NCBI GenBank assembly: GCA_963796155.1
Contig: CAWCKT010000057.1
Location: 124,001 to 188,000 of the forward strand
Reading direction: 5' to 3'
Source of the DNA: AP-15 sp963796155
Lineage (GTDB): Bacteria; Pseudomonadota; Alphaproteobacteria; ATCC43930; CGMCC-115725
DNA length: 64,000 nucleotides
Position numbers and translations under genes: made by a program. How positions within the stretch are numbered: position 1 is the stretch's first letter; each line of letters opens with the position of its first letter. Of the stretch, positions 27,371 to 37,845 are shown in pieces. The notes below the pieces were generated by a model that did no database searches, was not told the origin of the DNA, and saw nothing but the letters and a program-made list of their open reading frames with translations.

Positions 27371-28165
27371 CTAACAGCCCTTGAAGCGCGGCTTGCGTTT
27401 CTCGTTAAAGGCGAGCACGCCTTCGCGGCGATCCTCGGTCGGGACCATCCGGCTGTAGGCCTCGATCTCGAGCATCATGCCGCTCGCGAGGTCCATCTGC
27501 ATACCGAAATGGATCGCGTGCTTGGCCTGCCGGACCGAGATCGGCGCGTTGTCGGCGATGCGCCGCCCGGTCTCGAGCGCCTCGTCGACGACCCGCCCGG
27601 GCGGGCAGAGACGATTGAGCATGCCCCATTCATAGGCCTCGGCCGCAGTGAACGGGCGCCCGGTCAGGATGATCTCCTTGGCGCGCCGCTCGCCGACGGC
27701 GCGCGGCAGGTTCTGTGTCCCGCCGGCACCGGGCATGATGCCGAGGGTGACTTCGGTCAATGCGAAGCGCGCAGTCTCCGCGGCATAGATAAAATCGCAG
27801 CAAAGTGCCAGCTCGCAGCCGCCGGCATAGGCCGCACCGTTGACCGCGCCGATCACCGGGACCGGGCAGCCGATAAAGGCGCGGATCATCCGCTCGAACA
27901 ACAGGTGCTGATCCTGCCACGCCTCGTCGGTCATGCCGTTGCGCTCTTTGAGGTCGCCGCCGGCGCAAAACGCCCGCTCTCCCGCCCCGGTTACCACGAC
28001 GCAATGCGTTTTCGCCGGTGCTGCATTGATCTCGTCGAAAAAAGCCAGAAGATCGCGCCCCATCTGGGTGTTCATCGCATTGGCGACCTCGGGGCGGTTG
28101 AGGGTCAGCAGCAGCAGCCCCTCGCCGCGATCCTCTACTCGTGCCGTCTCGTATTCGCGATCCAT
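27371..28165 (-). CDS. Enoyl-CoA hydratase
   Basis: A 264-residue crotonase family enzyme that keeps both catalytic glutamates: AYAGGCELALCCDF and TEVTLGIMPGAGGTQNLPR. The oxyanion-hole segment is ERAFCAGGDLKERN, and the C-terminus is LAFNEKRKPRFKG. It should hydrate trans-2-enoyl-CoA to 3-hydroxyacyl-CoA in fatty-acid or amino-acid breakdown. Start ATG 28165 follows GGGAG; eight further upstream codons are open but have no ribosome site. It is the first gene of a same-strand group with the low-GC NTPase gene 20 bases downstream, and it is divergent from the SNF2 helicase gene. Confidence 0.88.
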   Translation of the reverse strand: MDREYETARVEDRGEGLLLLTLNRPEVANAMNTQMGRDLLAFFDEINAAPAKTHCVVVTGAGERAFCAGGDLKERNGMTDEAWQDQHLLFERMIRAFIGCPVPVIGAVNGAAYAGGCELALCCDFIYAAETARFALTEVTLGIMPGAGGTQNLPRAVGERRAKEIILTGRPFTAAEAYEWGMLNRLCPPGRVVDEALETGRRIADNAPISVRQAKHAIHFGMQMDLASGMMLEIEAYSRMVPTEDRREGVLAFNEKRKPRFKGC

Positions 28166-28387
28166 CGGCTGTCTCCCGCTCGCCGGCACCCTGAGGGCCG
28201 ACTATAGGGCAGCGACATCGTCTCGATAAAAGATTCACCACCGAGGCGTAGAAGGGACAGAGGTCTCGGGCTGCGTTTCGCTCACGATTCGGCCCGCCTT
28301 GGCGTCCATCGCCGCGGGAAAGGGATAGGTCGAGCGGGGCATAGGGCGTTCCTGGCGGCGCTTGACAGCAGCCGGCGACGGCCGAAA

Positions 28388-31300
28388 TTGGAGGCACGCC
28401 CTCCCATTCACGAAATGGACGAGCTGTTGCACGATTTTCCATTCGCCGGGGCTCGGCTTTCTCCGATCGCCTGGTTTCCGTTCGACGAAAGCGACATCCG
28501 GCGCTGTCTTCCCGGTGAGATCGACAAGGGACGTCCTTACCAGCGCCGCGGCGCGGTGCGCGACCTGCGGGCCGACCAGGGCGGCCAACGCCTGATCGCC
28601 TCGGTTCAGGGGACGCGACTGCGGCCGTATCGCGTCTTCGTCGATATCGGGAAGGGCAATCCCGTCTCGCTGTCGGCCCGATGCAGCTGCCCGGTCGCGT
28701 GGAACTGCAAGCACGGGGCGGCGGTGCTGCTGGAGGCGCTGCAAAATCCGCCTGCGATCGAGGGAACCGAGAGCGACCCGCTCGTCGGCCCGGTCGGCGG
28801 CTGGCTGCACCAGCTGCGTCGGGCGGCCCGCCCGACGGCGGCTCCGGATGAGCTTGGCTATCGTCTCGATCACCCGGCGCGGCCGGGTCTGCCCTTCGTT
28901 CTCGATCTGCGCGTGGTCCGCGTTCTCAAATCGGGCGGCTGGGGCGCCGACCGGCCGCTGCCCGCGGGGCAGTTGCAGAATGCGACGGCGAAATATCTTG
29001 GCCCCGCCGATCGCGCCGTCCTGCAGCTGCTGCGCGACGGTCTCGGCCGCTCGCCGCCGCCCCTCCCGGAAGACCCCGACTTGGTCGACCTGCTGCTGCA
29101 TCGGATCATCGCCACCGGCCGCTGCCGTTGGCAGAACCTGGCGTCGCCACCACTGACATTGGGGCCGCCGCGCCACGGCCGCCTCGCCTGGCAGCTCGGT
29201 CCAGATGGCCGTCAGACGATCGAAATCGAGCTCAACGACGGACCAGCGGTGCCGCTGCCGTGCGCTTCGCCCTGGTATGTCGACCCGGAGGAATATCTCG
29301 CGGGCCCGGTGGCACTCGATATCGCGCGGCCGCTGATCGGGATCGCGCTGTCGGCGCCGCCGGTGACGATTGCTCAGGCCACCGCACTCGGCGGATTGAT
29401 CGAGCGCGACCTGCCCGATCTCGTGCTGCCGCGACCACGAGCCGACCTGGTCGAGGAGATCCGCGATGACCCGCCGGTTCCGACTTTGGTGCTCGCCAAT
29501 CGCCAGCGCCGCCGGAACTATTGGGAGGAGTGGGGGAAGGATTGGGACGAGCGGGTCGATGTCGCACTGCTCGGCTACGCCTATGGTGGCACCCTGATCG
29601 ATGCCGACGGCCCGCTGCGCGAGCAGCGCAGGGTCGAGGACGGTCGCATCGTGGTTCGCCGCCGCGACCCCGCCGCCGAGCAGTCAGCGCAGGACCGGCT
29701 CGCATCGTTCGGGCTGCGCGCCATCGAGACCTTCGGCGCGGCTGCCGAGGATGCCGGCCAAATTTCCTTCGGCTTTACGGATGGCCGAGGCAACTGGCCG
29801 GGCTTTGTTTATGACGCGGTGCCGCAGCTCGAGCGCGAGGGTTGGCGGATCGACGTCGAGGACAGCTTCCGCTACCGGGTCGTCGACGGCGGCGGCGAGT
29901 GGACGGCCGAGGTCGAGGAAAACGGCGGCTGGTGGTTCTCGCTCGATCTGGGGATCGAAATCGACGGCGAGCGGGTGCCGCTGCTGCCGGTGCTGACCGG
30001 GCTCTTGGCCCGGCTGCGCGGTACCGGCGCGCCGGACGAACTCGACAGCCTGGCGCATAACGGTACGGTCTTCGGTCGGCTCCCCGACGGCCGGCATGTC
30101 GCGCTGCCGCTCGACCGGACCAAGGCGATCTTGTCGACCCTGGTCGAGCTCTATCACCCGGGAAGCCTCTCCGCCGCGGGCAAGCTCGAAATCTCCGCCG
30201 GCGAGGGCTTGGGCCTCGCCGCGGTCGAGGCTGCGACCCGATTGCGCTGGCTTGGCGGCGAGCGGCTCAAGGCATTGGCCGAACGCCTGTCGCGCTTCGC
30301 AGGGATCGACAAGATCGAGCCGCCTGCCGGGCTGCAAACGGAGTTGCGCCCCTATCAGCGCGAGGGGCTCGACTGGCTGCAATTCCTGCGCGCCTACGAG
30401 CTCGGCGGCATCCTCGCCGACGATATGGGGCTTGGCAAGACCGTGCAGGCGCTGGCCCACATCCTGGTCGAGAAGCGCGAGGGCCGGCTCGACCGGCCAT
30501 CCCTCGTTATCTGCCCAACGAGCGTGGTGCCGAACTGGCTCGCCGAAGCGGCACGCCTGGCGCCCGAGCTCAGGGTTCTGTCGTTGCACGGGCTCCGATC
30601 GCGCGGAGCGCTTCAAGGAGATCGGCAACGCCGATCTGGTGCTGACGACCTATGCACTGCTGCCGCGCGACACCGAGCATCTGCTGCCGGTCGCCTGGCA
30701 CATTGCGGTGCTCGACGAGGCGCAGGCGATCAAGAACGCCAATGCAAAGACCACCGGGCTCGTCTGCCGGCTCGACGCGCGCCACCGGCTCTGTCTGACC
30801 GGGACGCCGGTCGAAAATCATCTGGGCGAGCTGTGGTCGCAATTCGCCTTTCTGATGCCGGGGCTGCTCGGCGACACCAGGCGCTTTGCCCGCGTCTTCC
30901 GCACCCCGATCGAGAAGAAGCAGGATGGCGAGCGCCGCGCCGTGCTCTCGGGCAGGGTGAAGCCGTTCCTGTTGCGGCGGACCAAGGCGGTGGTCGCCGC
31001 CGATTTGCCGCCGAAGACCGAGATATTGCAGCCGCTCGAACTCTCGGGGGAGCAGCGCGATCTCTACGAGACGGTGCGGCTGGCGATGCACGAGAAGGTG
31101 CGCCGCGAGTTGGCGCAAAAGGGGCTCGCGCGCAGCCACATCATCGTGCTCGACGCGCTCTTGAAGCTGCGCCAGGTGTGCTGTGACCCGCGCCTTGTCA
31201 AGCTCGCCGCAGCGCGCCGGGTGACCGCCAGCGCCAAGCTCGAGCATCTGATGGAGATGCTGCCGCAGCTCGTCGAGGACGGCCGGCGGATCCTGCTTGT

Positions 31301-31743
31301 TCTCGCAATTCACCAGCATGCTCGACCTGATCAAGCCGGCGCTCGCCGAAACCGGCATCGAGTTCGTCGAATTGCGCGGCGACACGACCGACCGCGCCCG
31401 CCCGGTCGCGCGCTTTCAGCGCGGCAAGGTGCCGCTCTTCCTGATCAGCCTCAAAGCCGGCGGCACCGGCCTCAATCTGACCGCCGCCGACACGGTCATC
31501 CATTACGATCCCTGGTGGAACCCGGCGGTCGAGGACCAGGCGACCGACCGCGCCCACCGCATCGGCCAGGACAAGCCGGTCTTTGTCTATAAGCTCGTCG
31601 CCCAGGGCACCGTCGAAGAGCGCATGCTCGAATTGCAGCAGCGCAAGAAGGCGCTCGCCGCGGGCATCTACGAAAAGGGTGGCAATGCAGCCGCCGCACT
31701 CGACGCGGCCGACATCGAGCGGCTCTTCGAGCCGCTAGGATGA
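28388..31743 (+). pseudogene. SNF2-family helicase with SWIM zinc finger, two single-base insertions
   Basis: A bacterial SNF2/RapA-like DNA translocase of about 1,118 residues. Near residue 95 a SWIM zinc finger is visible (CSCPVAWNCKHGAAVLLEAL). The helicase core has DDMGLGKTVQALAHIL (motif I), LDEAQAIKN (II), LTGTPVENHLGELWSQF (III) and TDRAHRIGQ (VI). Two shifts break the frame: one extra G in GGG at 30590-30592 (should read LHGSDRAERFKE) and one extra G near 31299 (should read ILLFSQFTSML). Both are simple and the rest is perfect, so sequencing error is a strong alternative. The start could be TTG 28388 or ATG 28415, neither with a clear ribosome site. These proteins remodel nucleic-acid-protein complexes. 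Confidence 0.82.
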
Positions 31744-31744
31744 T

Positions 31745-33037
31745 CTATTCTCCTGCCACCGCCAAGTGGCCGAGGCTGGGGACGGCGTCGATCGAGCGGT
31801 CCGGCCGGATCCGCCAAGTCATGACGATGGCGAACAGCAGCAGCCCGACCGAGAAGCCGAACGGCATTGTCCAGCTGCCGGTGCGGTCGAGGAGCCAGCC
31901 GAAGGCGACCGGTGACAGAATGCCGGCGACGGCACCAGCGGCATTCATCAGCGCGCTCGAAGAGCCGGCGTAATTCGGCGCGATGTCCATCGTCGCGGTC
32001 CACAGCGGCGCAATCGCAAAGCCGAGGAAGAACAACGCGACCGTAAATCCGGTAAGCCCGACAACCAGCTCGTGGACGAATATCGCCGGGACCAGCCCCG
32101 CCACAACGAGGATCCAGCTTGCGGCGATCATCCGCGAGCGCGCGATCTGCAGGTTCCCGGTGCGGCGCAACAAATAGTCGGTGACCACACCGCCAAGCAA
32201 CTCGGCGATCATCGCGCAGAACAACATCGCGGCGTACAAAAACGACGACTTCTTTAGATCGAGGCCGTAGTTTTTCTGTAACAAGGACGGCATCCAGGTC
32301 ACAAACAACCAGCCGGTCCAGCCCTGACAGAAATAGACGATCATCAACGGCGCGACACGGGGGACGAGGCGCCGCCACGGCACCGGACCGGAACCGATCT
32401 TTCCCGCGGGATCTGCGGCCGGTAATGCGGCCAGCTCCGCACGGGTAATGCGGGGATGCTGACGCGGATCCTCGTGGAAGAACCACCACCAGGCAGCTGC
32501 CCAAAAAGCCGACACGACACCTAGTGCCACAAACGAAAAACGCCAGGAGAACCAAGTGATCAGGAAGGCGACGATCGGCGCCGACGCCCCCGCGCCGAGA
32601 CGCCCGGCGGCGTGGGTAATCCCGACCGCAGTGCCGCGCGCGGCGAGCGAAGTCCATTTCGAGAGTGCGCGGGTAACCGCCGGCAACGTCGCACCCTCGC
32701 CCATGCCGAGCACCAGGCGCACCGCAAACAGCGAAACGAGCCCGGTCACTGCCCCGGTCACGATCGTCGTGATCGACCAAGTCAGTCCGCAGACAGTCAG
32801 CGTGCGCCGCGCGCCAAAGCGGTCGGCAAACCAGCCCCCGATCAGTTGAAACGGCGCGTAGGCGTAATTGAAGGCCGAGAAGGCGACGCCGAGCGCGATA
32901 TTGCTGAGGCCAAGGTCGTGCTGCATCACGCTCGCCGCCGCAGCCAGATTGACCCGGTCGATAAAGAGGATGAAGTGCATCACGACCACGAGGGCCAGGA
33001 AATTCCTGGTGGCGCGTCCGCTGAAGGCGAACAGCAT
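31745..33037 (-). CDS. MFS transporter, ACS (anion:cation symporter)-like
   Basis: A 430-residue, twelve-helix major facilitator. The start (GAGAGGG site) and MHFILFIDRVNLAAAASVMQ resemble the ACS family of organic-anion importers such as ExuT or phthalate transporters. The loop motif FADRFGARRTLTVCG between helices 2 and 3 and VLGMGEGATLPAVTRALSKW in helix 4 are characteristic. The central loop is charged (HEDPRQHPRITRAELAAL). The likely substrate is a carboxylated sugar or aromatic acid. It lies immediately downstream of an amidohydrolase on the same strand (39 bases) and is convergent with the helicase, so it may import that enzyme's substrate. Confidence 0.87.
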   Translation of the reverse strand: MLFAFSGRATRNFLALVVVMHFILFIDRVNLAAAASVMQHDLGLSNIALGVAFSAFNYAYAPFQLIGGWFADRFGARRTLTVCGLTWSITTIVTGAVTGLVSLFAVRLVLGMGEGATLPAVTRALSKWTSLAARGTAVGITHAAGRLGAGASAPIVAFLITWFSWRFSFVALGVVSAFWAAAWWWFFHEDPRQHPRITRAELAALPAADPAGKIGSGPVPWRRLVPRVAPLMIVYFCQGWTGWLFVTWMPSLLQKNYGLDLKKSSFLYAAMLFCAMIAELLGGVVTDYLLRRTGNLQIARSRMIAASWILVVAGLVPAIFVHELVVGLTGFTVALFFLGFAIAPLWTATMDIAPNYAGSSSALMNAAGAVAGILSPVAFGWLLDRTGSWTMPFGFSVGLLLFAIVMTWRIRPDRSIDAVPSLGHLAVAGE

Positions 33038-33076
33038 GTTGCCCTCTCGCCGCTTTCGCTTCTTCTGGAAACGCTT

Positions 33077-34250
33077 CTAGGTTGAGGCCAGCCGGTAGAC
33101 GCGTTTTGCGGTGCCGCTGAACAGCATTGCCTTCTCGTAGGCCGAAGATCCGGCTGCCAAGCGCTTGAAGGCGTTCCACAAGATCGGATAGCTCGAGCTG
33201 GCGCCGTCCGGCGGAAAGTTGCTCTCGAACATCGAGCGATTCACGCCGAAGGCCGCGATGCAGGTTTCGATGTAGGGCCTGTAGGCGGTCTCGAGATCGG
33301 TCGACGAGGGCGGTTTCTCGCGCGCGTAGAAATCGAACATACCAAACGTCATCCCAAGCCCGCCGAGCTTGATGACGACATTTTGCGATTTCGCGACCTC
33401 GTTGATGCCGGCCTTCCATTGCGCAAAGGTCTCGGCCTTCTTGTCCTTGTAGGGCCCGATTCCCACCGGTCCGCCGACATGGTTGAGGATGATCGTGGTT
33501 TGCGGATAAGCCCGGAGCGAGGTCGGCAAGATCGGGCAGTTGGGGATGGTAGAGCCAGGCCTCGAAGGTAAGGTTCAAGGGTGCGAGACGTGCAAAGCCG
33601 GCGCGCCAAGTGGGGTCGTACATCTGCCCCTTCGGCGAATTGGTGCGCCCCCGCGACAGCACATCACTCGCATCCCAGGTGACGGAATGGCGGATACCGC
33701 GAAAGCGGCCGTCGCCGGCAGCGATCTGGGCCTCCAGCACGCGCGCGACCCCGTCACCCAATTGCAAATCGGCATGGCCGACGATGCCGCGGCAAAGCCG
33801 CGTCTGCCCATACTGGCCACTGGCGCTCATCGCCGCCGTCCCGTTGACGAACTCGGTCTCGCCGACTGGCTTCATTTCGACCGGGCCGTCGGCGCGGTAC
33901 ATCGAGCCGCACTCGATAAAAACGGTTTGGGTGATGTTGTGGCCGCTGCCGGTGTCGGCGAGCAGTTGGTCGATGAGAAACCGGTTGCCGGGGCGGTCCC
34001 AGAGATGATGGTGAGGATCGACGATCTCCAACCCCGGTTCGATGACCTCTTCCTGCCGCAGTGCCAGCCAGGCCGGATCGGGATAGCGCGGGCTGGCGGG
34101 AGAATTGACTGGCGCGCCAGGGCTCGCGGGTGCCGTATTCTGGGCGAGTGCCGCGCCCGACGACAGAGCCGCCCCGCCCAAGAGCCCGGCCGTGCCGCTC
34201 AGCAACGTCCGGCGCGATACGGATTGCCGTCGAACAGTCTTCCCCGTCAT
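33077..34250 (-). pseudogene. Tat-exported amidohydrolase-2 family enzyme, single-base frameshift near 33513
   Basis: Amidohydrolase family 2 (PF04909), a metal-dependent TIM barrel that decarboxylates or hydrolyses organic acids and lactones. The start ATG 34250 follows GGGAGG. A Tat signal (SVSRRTLLSGTAGLLGGAAL) is followed by the metal site IVDPHHHLWD. The frame is lost after HPQLPDLADLAP. Removing one base of CCGG near 33511-33515 gives ADLARAYPQTTIILNHVGG, the expected family sequence, which runs on to SNFPPDGASSSYPILWNAFK at 33077. The defect is a single base. It precedes the ACS-type MFS gene on the same strand and is divergent from the LLM oxidoreductase, itself frameshifted. Confidence 0.8.
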
Positions 34251-34478
34251 TTTCGTTCCTCCCAAGGTGTTCAAAATTCGGGCACTTCTGAACCCGGTTC
34301 CCGGCGGGATGATAGAGGCATCGGCAGCTCGGAGTCTGCCGCACCTTGCACCTCAGCTATGCGCGACCCCGGCTGCTCCGAGAAAACGCCCAAGGCGATT
34401 GACGGGACCCGCCGCGGCGAGGAGCATGAGATCGCGGCCGCGGCGCGCTGGCGCTTTGAACTCGGGGAGGATGAGACG

Positions 34479-35586
34479 GTGAGACTCGCCATCTGGTCGA
34501 CGACCACCCCGCGCGTAAATTCGACGCATGCGGAGATGTTTCGCCGCCAGCTCGAAGAGGTCGAGCTCGCCGAACGCATCGGCATCGACCAGATCTGGTT
34601 CTTCGAGCATCATCTCCAGCCGACCGCTCCGGTGCCGTCGCCCAATCTGCTGATCGCCGCGGCCGCGCAGACGACGCGCCACATCCGGTTCGCCAGCATG
34701 GTCAACATCCTGCCGTTCCGGCATCCGCTGCTCGTCGCCGAAGAGGCGGCGATGCTCGACAATCTGACCGGCGGACGCCTCGACATGGGCCTCGGCCGCG
34801 GCCTGCGCCCGCCGGAATTCGAGGCCTTCGGCGTTGACCAGCAGCGCTCGCGCGAGATGTTCCTCGAATCCTTCGACATCATCCGCCGCGTCTGGGCCGA
34901 CGAGAACTTCGTCCATCATGGCAAATACTGGACGGTGCGGAAGGAGGCACCCCTGTCGCCGCCGCTTGGTGCAATGCCCGTACCCGCCGTTCCTGGTCAG
35001 CGCGCAGAGCGAGGAATCGCTGCGCTGGGCGGCCGAGCACGACATCCCGTTCGCGCAGATCAACTCGATGGTCAACCAGGCAAGGCATGACCAGGCGCTC
35101 TATCGCGAGGTTCAGATGGCGCACGGCTACCCTCCGGCGCCGCGGCTTTATCTGATGCGCGAGATCTATGTTGGCGAGAGCGATGCGCGCGCCCGTGCCG
35201 AGGCCCAGCCTTATCTGCTGCAGTATTGGGAATTGTGGAACCGCTACACGCAGTTCACTCGGGGCGGCAAGCTGCCCGACAGCTATGATTTCTGGCGGCG
35301 CCAGGCGCCGATGCTGCACGCGATGAGCTTCGAGGAGATCCTCGCCAACGACATGGTCATCCTCGGCAGTGCGGAAACGGTGGCGAACGCCATCCGCCGG
35401 CTCTCGGTCCAGCTCGACCTGATGGGACTCGCGCTGATCTTTAAGCTCGGCGCGATGCCCTACGACATGGTCGAGCGTTCGATGACCGCCTTCGGCGAAG
35501 AGGTGGTGCCAAGGATCCGTCACCTTCTCGACCGCGGTGCCGCCGCTAACCGTGCCACCGCCGCGTCGGCCCTACACATCGCGTAA
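34479..35586 (+). pseudogene. LLM class flavin-dependent oxidoreductase, single-base frameshift near 34966
   Basis: Second luciferase-like oxidoreductase. GTG 34479 follows GGGGAGG and opens RLAIWSTTTPRVNSTHAEMF. The motif IDQIWFFEHHLQPTAPVPSP (bacterial LuxA-like) and GGRLDMGLGRGLRPPEFEAF follow. The frame shifts after KEAPLSPPL: removing one T near 34966 gives PLVQCPYPPFLVSAQSEESL and the remaining ~205 residues. The codons upstream of 34479 that stay open for 300 residues belong to the antisense of the amidohydrolase and are not part of this gene. The enzyme type is a flavin-dependent monooxygenase; substrate unknown. It is divergent from the amidohydrolase and may share its regulation. 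Confidence 0.8.
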
Positions 35587-35657
35587 CACGAAGGTCCGGA
35601 GCGCGCGTAAGATCCTGCGCAGCGCGAGGTTGTTAGACTGGATTCCGCTACTATTCC

Positions 35658-35681
35658 GGCACACCGGCGAAGGCCGGTGCC
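35658..35681. repeat. GC-rich palindromic repeat (REP-like)
   Basis: GGCACACCGGC, then GAA, then GGCCGGTGCC forms a near-perfect hairpin in the gap between the LLM gene and the small exported protein. A related CCGGTCTTCGCCGGGG lies just beyond (from about 35700). It resembles dispersed GGCACCGGCCTTCGCCGGTG-type elements that I associate with alphaproteobacterial intergenic DNA. No T-run follows, so it is not an obvious terminator. Confidence 0.4.
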
Positions 35682-35784
35682 TATAGTTGGGTTCGGTCCC
35701 GGTCTTCGCCGGGGAAAGAAGAAAATACTACATCTCTTCTCAGAGACGGTACTGCGGTTGTGGGCCGAGATGCTTGGCGTCGAA

Positions 35785-36072
35785 TTACCGGTGCTCACTC
35801 GGCACGAACACCGTGCTGGGGCTCGTGACAAATCGGTCGCTCACGCTGTTGCCCGACTGCGGTGATGAAAATTGAAGCATCGCGCCGCCGGGTAGTCCGA
35901 ATATGGTTCCTCCGGATTGCCCGTTCGACATTTTGTCTGCAAGTTCGTCCGGGTCGGCAAGGCGGTTGCTCACCGTCGCAGGATTGGCCGGTTCCGTAGT
36001 AAATGCCGATGCGCCGTACGTTCCGGACAAAAGGGCAACCACGGCGGCGATCAGAAAGAGCGGCTTACTCAT
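35785..36072 (-). CDS. Small exported hypothetical protein
   Basis: A 95-residue protein with a signal peptide (KPLFLIAAVVALLSGTYGASA) and a polar mature part (ADPDELADKMSNGQSGGTIF, then GLPGGAMLQFSS and SDRFVTSPSTVFVPSEHR). ATG 36072 follows AGGGAG at good spacing. The frame is open much further upstream, but that part is Arg-rich and antisense-like. The sequence resembles small periplasmic proteins of rhizobial relatives with a FGLPGG segment, which have no assigned role. It stands alone. Confidence 0.6.
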   Translation of the reverse strand: MSKPLFLIAAVVALLSGTYGASAFTTEPANPATVSNRLADPDELADKMSNGQSGGTIFGLPGGAMLQFSSPQSGNSVSDRFVTSPSTVFVPSEHR

Positions 36073-36188
36073 TGAAGGCTCCCTGGGAACGGGTGGTTCT
36101 AGGCGCGAGGCGGGCCGGTCATCCCTACACGGATTGCAGACCGAGAGTATCACGTTGCATGGTGACAATGCGATTTTCGTCGTATTTC

Positions 36189-36722
36189 TCACCGAGAAAG
36201 ATCGGCCGCGGTGCACAGCTCCTCGCGCAAGGCCGTCCAGCGGGCGAGTTTGGCGGCAAAATCCAGCCGGGCATGCGCCGGGCTGGTCGAGGGGAGCGCC
36301 AGATAGACGAGGCCGGCGCGGCGCGCGAAATGGCGGTCGTAGAGGCGCCGGGCGCCGCTGCCGTTGAAGGCGACCGCACGGATTAGCGGGTGCGCATCGA
36401 GCAGCCGCTCGATCGCGGTCGGCCGCTCCCCGCGGATCGTCGAGTCGGCGCTCGCCTCGCGTTCGCCGAGCTCGCACACATCCCAGAGCGCCATCCCGTG
36501 CGCCGCGACGAAAGCCAGCCTTTCTGCGTAATCGGTCGCGGGGGTGGCGTCGAACAGCGCATAGACGATCGGCCAGAACAGGTTGCGCGGGTGAGCGTAG
36601 TATTCGCCGCGGCGCAGTGACTCCTCGCCCGGCAGCGTGCCGAGCACCAGAACCCGGGCCCGCGCGTCGGCGATCGGCGGGAAGCTGCGCTTGGGGATGC
36701 TCTGCTCGTGCCGCGTCCTCAC
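36189..36722 (-). CDS. DNA-deoxyinosine (hypoxanthine/uracil) glycosylase
   Basis: A 177-residue member of the uracil-DNA glycosylase superfamily, DNA-deoxyinosine glycosylase branch. Features: RVLVLGTLPGEESLRRGEYYAHPRN is the G-T-LPG...YAHP nucleotide pocket (motif 1), FWPIVYALF follows, and the late segment LVYLALPSTSPAHA is the minor-groove loop (LPS-TSPA). It removes hypoxanthine or uracil from DNA in base-excision repair. GTG 36722 overlaps the stop of the upstream aspartoacylase-like gene (GTGA), implying coupled translation. The frame is open farther 5' only because it is antisense-like there. Confidence 0.82.
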   Translation of the reverse strand: MRTRHEQSIPKRSFPPIADARARVLVLGTLPGEESLRRGEYYAHPRNLFWPIVYALFDATPATDYAERLAFVAAHGMALWDVCELGEREASADSTIRGERPTAIERLLDAHPLIRAVAFNGSGARRLYDRHFARRAGLVYLALPSTSPAHARLDFAAKLARWTALREELCTAADLSR

Positions 36723-37678
36723 GCGACGTAACGGCCGAGCCGGACGGCGGTCTGCCCCTTGACGAGACGCCGCGACGGCATGATCAGCACGCAGTCGTCG
36801 TAGGGCGTGCGCACCTCGCGTCCGTCGTCGCGGCCGATCAAGGTACCCCGTCTCGGCAGCACTTCGAGCCCGCGAAAATCCTCGACGAATTCGAAGCTCG
36901 CGCCGGTAATCGTGATGGCCTGGGTAACCTCGATCACCCGCTGCCGGGGATGGGCGTCGAAATCCGGTCCGCCGAGCGGCCGCGCATCTTCGTGAGACAA
37001 AGTGCCCAGCGTGATCAGAAACCTGAGCATGACATCGGTCGCGACCTCGGCGGCGCGGCGCTCCCAATGCTGGCCGGCTTCGATCAGGAGTGCGGTCTTG
37101 GCCGAGGCGGGGTCGCCGAACTGGCCGTAATCACGCATCCGCGGCCCCGCCGCGTGACCGGCATCGCACATAATCAGCTCGGGGATGCCGACCTGCCGAG
37201 CCAACGCCAGCGATCGATCGAGCGTCCCCGCCAGCATCAATGGTGCGGTCGAATATTGCATCGAATGGATGTCGAGCAGGAAATCGGCGGCGTCGACATA
37301 GGGGCGCAGGACGCGGGCGCGGGCGAGCTCGGTCGATTGGCGCTCGCCGTCGAGGATCGCGGGCGACCACAGCCGGTTGAAATCCTCGTCGACGAAACGC
37401 GAAGCTGTGGGCACCCGACGATCGAAGCTCTGATAGGCGGCGACGTTGTCGAAGGCCAGGGTCAGCTTGCCCTGTCTCGGCCGCGGCCCGGCGCGAAACA
37501 GCCGATCGAGCGCGATCGCGCCGCAGATCTCATTGCCGTGGGTCAGTGCGGTGACCAGGACGTGCGGTCCGGATGAGCCGCTGTCGAAGGTGGTGACGTA
37601 ATCGATCCCGGTATTGCCGGCTCGGTAAAGCTCGATGTCGGGCGGAGTCAGCTCGATCGGATAGTTCGGGTCGGGCAC
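36719..37678 (-). CDS. Succinylglutamate desuccinylase/aspartoacylase family protein
   Basis: A 319-residue zinc carboxypeptidase-like hydrolase (AstE/AspA family). Metal ligands expected from the family are visible: VTALTHGNEICG (His and Glu) and LLDIHSMQYS (His). DEDFNRLW and an ELIMCDAGHAAGP segment also fit. Start GTG 37678 follows GGGGAG; codons further 5' are not conserved-looking. Such enzymes deacylate N-acyl amino acids. It precedes and overlaps the glycosylase gene. A divergent N-formylglutamate amidohydrolase gene starts 168 bases away, suggesting a small N-acyl-amino-acid metabolism cluster. Confidence 0.85.
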   Translation of the reverse strand: MPDPNYPIELTPPDIELYRAGNTGIDYVTTFDSGSSGPHVLVTALTHGNEICGAIALDRLFRAGPRPRQGKLTLAFDNVAAYQSFDRRVPTASRFVDEDFNRLWSPAILDGERQSTELARARVLRPYVDAADFLLDIHSMQYSTAPLMLAGTLDRSLALARQVGIPELIMCDAGHAAGPRMRDYGQFGDPASAKTALLIEAGQHWERRAAEVATDVMLRFLITLGTLSHEDARPLGGPDFDAHPRQRVIEVTQAITITGASFEFVEDFRGLEVLPRRGTLIGRDDGREVRTPYDDCVLIMPSRRLVKGQTAVRLGRYVA

Positions 37679-37845
37679 GCGACGCTCCCCGTGGTCAGAG
37701 GGCAGAGGACATATTTTGCACAGGACCGGCGGTCGCGTCACGCTGCGCGGCGGCTGCAAAGCTTGCCCGATGAGGGGAACCGTGGATAGATTTGCGCAAT
37801 CGATCGGGCCACAGTGGCGTCACCTTAAGGAACGGGCTTGCCAGG

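Noticed and set aside
31668..33076. Minus-strand continuation of the amidohydrolase frame over the MFS transporter
   Set aside because: After the shift at about 33513 this frame gives random Arg-rich sequence; the true continuation is in the neighbouring frame and ends at 33077.
33540..34478. Long plus-strand open frame leading into the LLM gene
   Set aside because: It is antisense to the amidohydrolase, its product has no recognisable domain, and the LLM family start with a good ribosome site is at 34479.
33540..35090. A fused amidohydrolase-LLM protein on the plus strand
   Set aside because: The amidohydrolase is encoded on the other strand; the appearance comes from an antisense frame joined to the LLM N-terminus.
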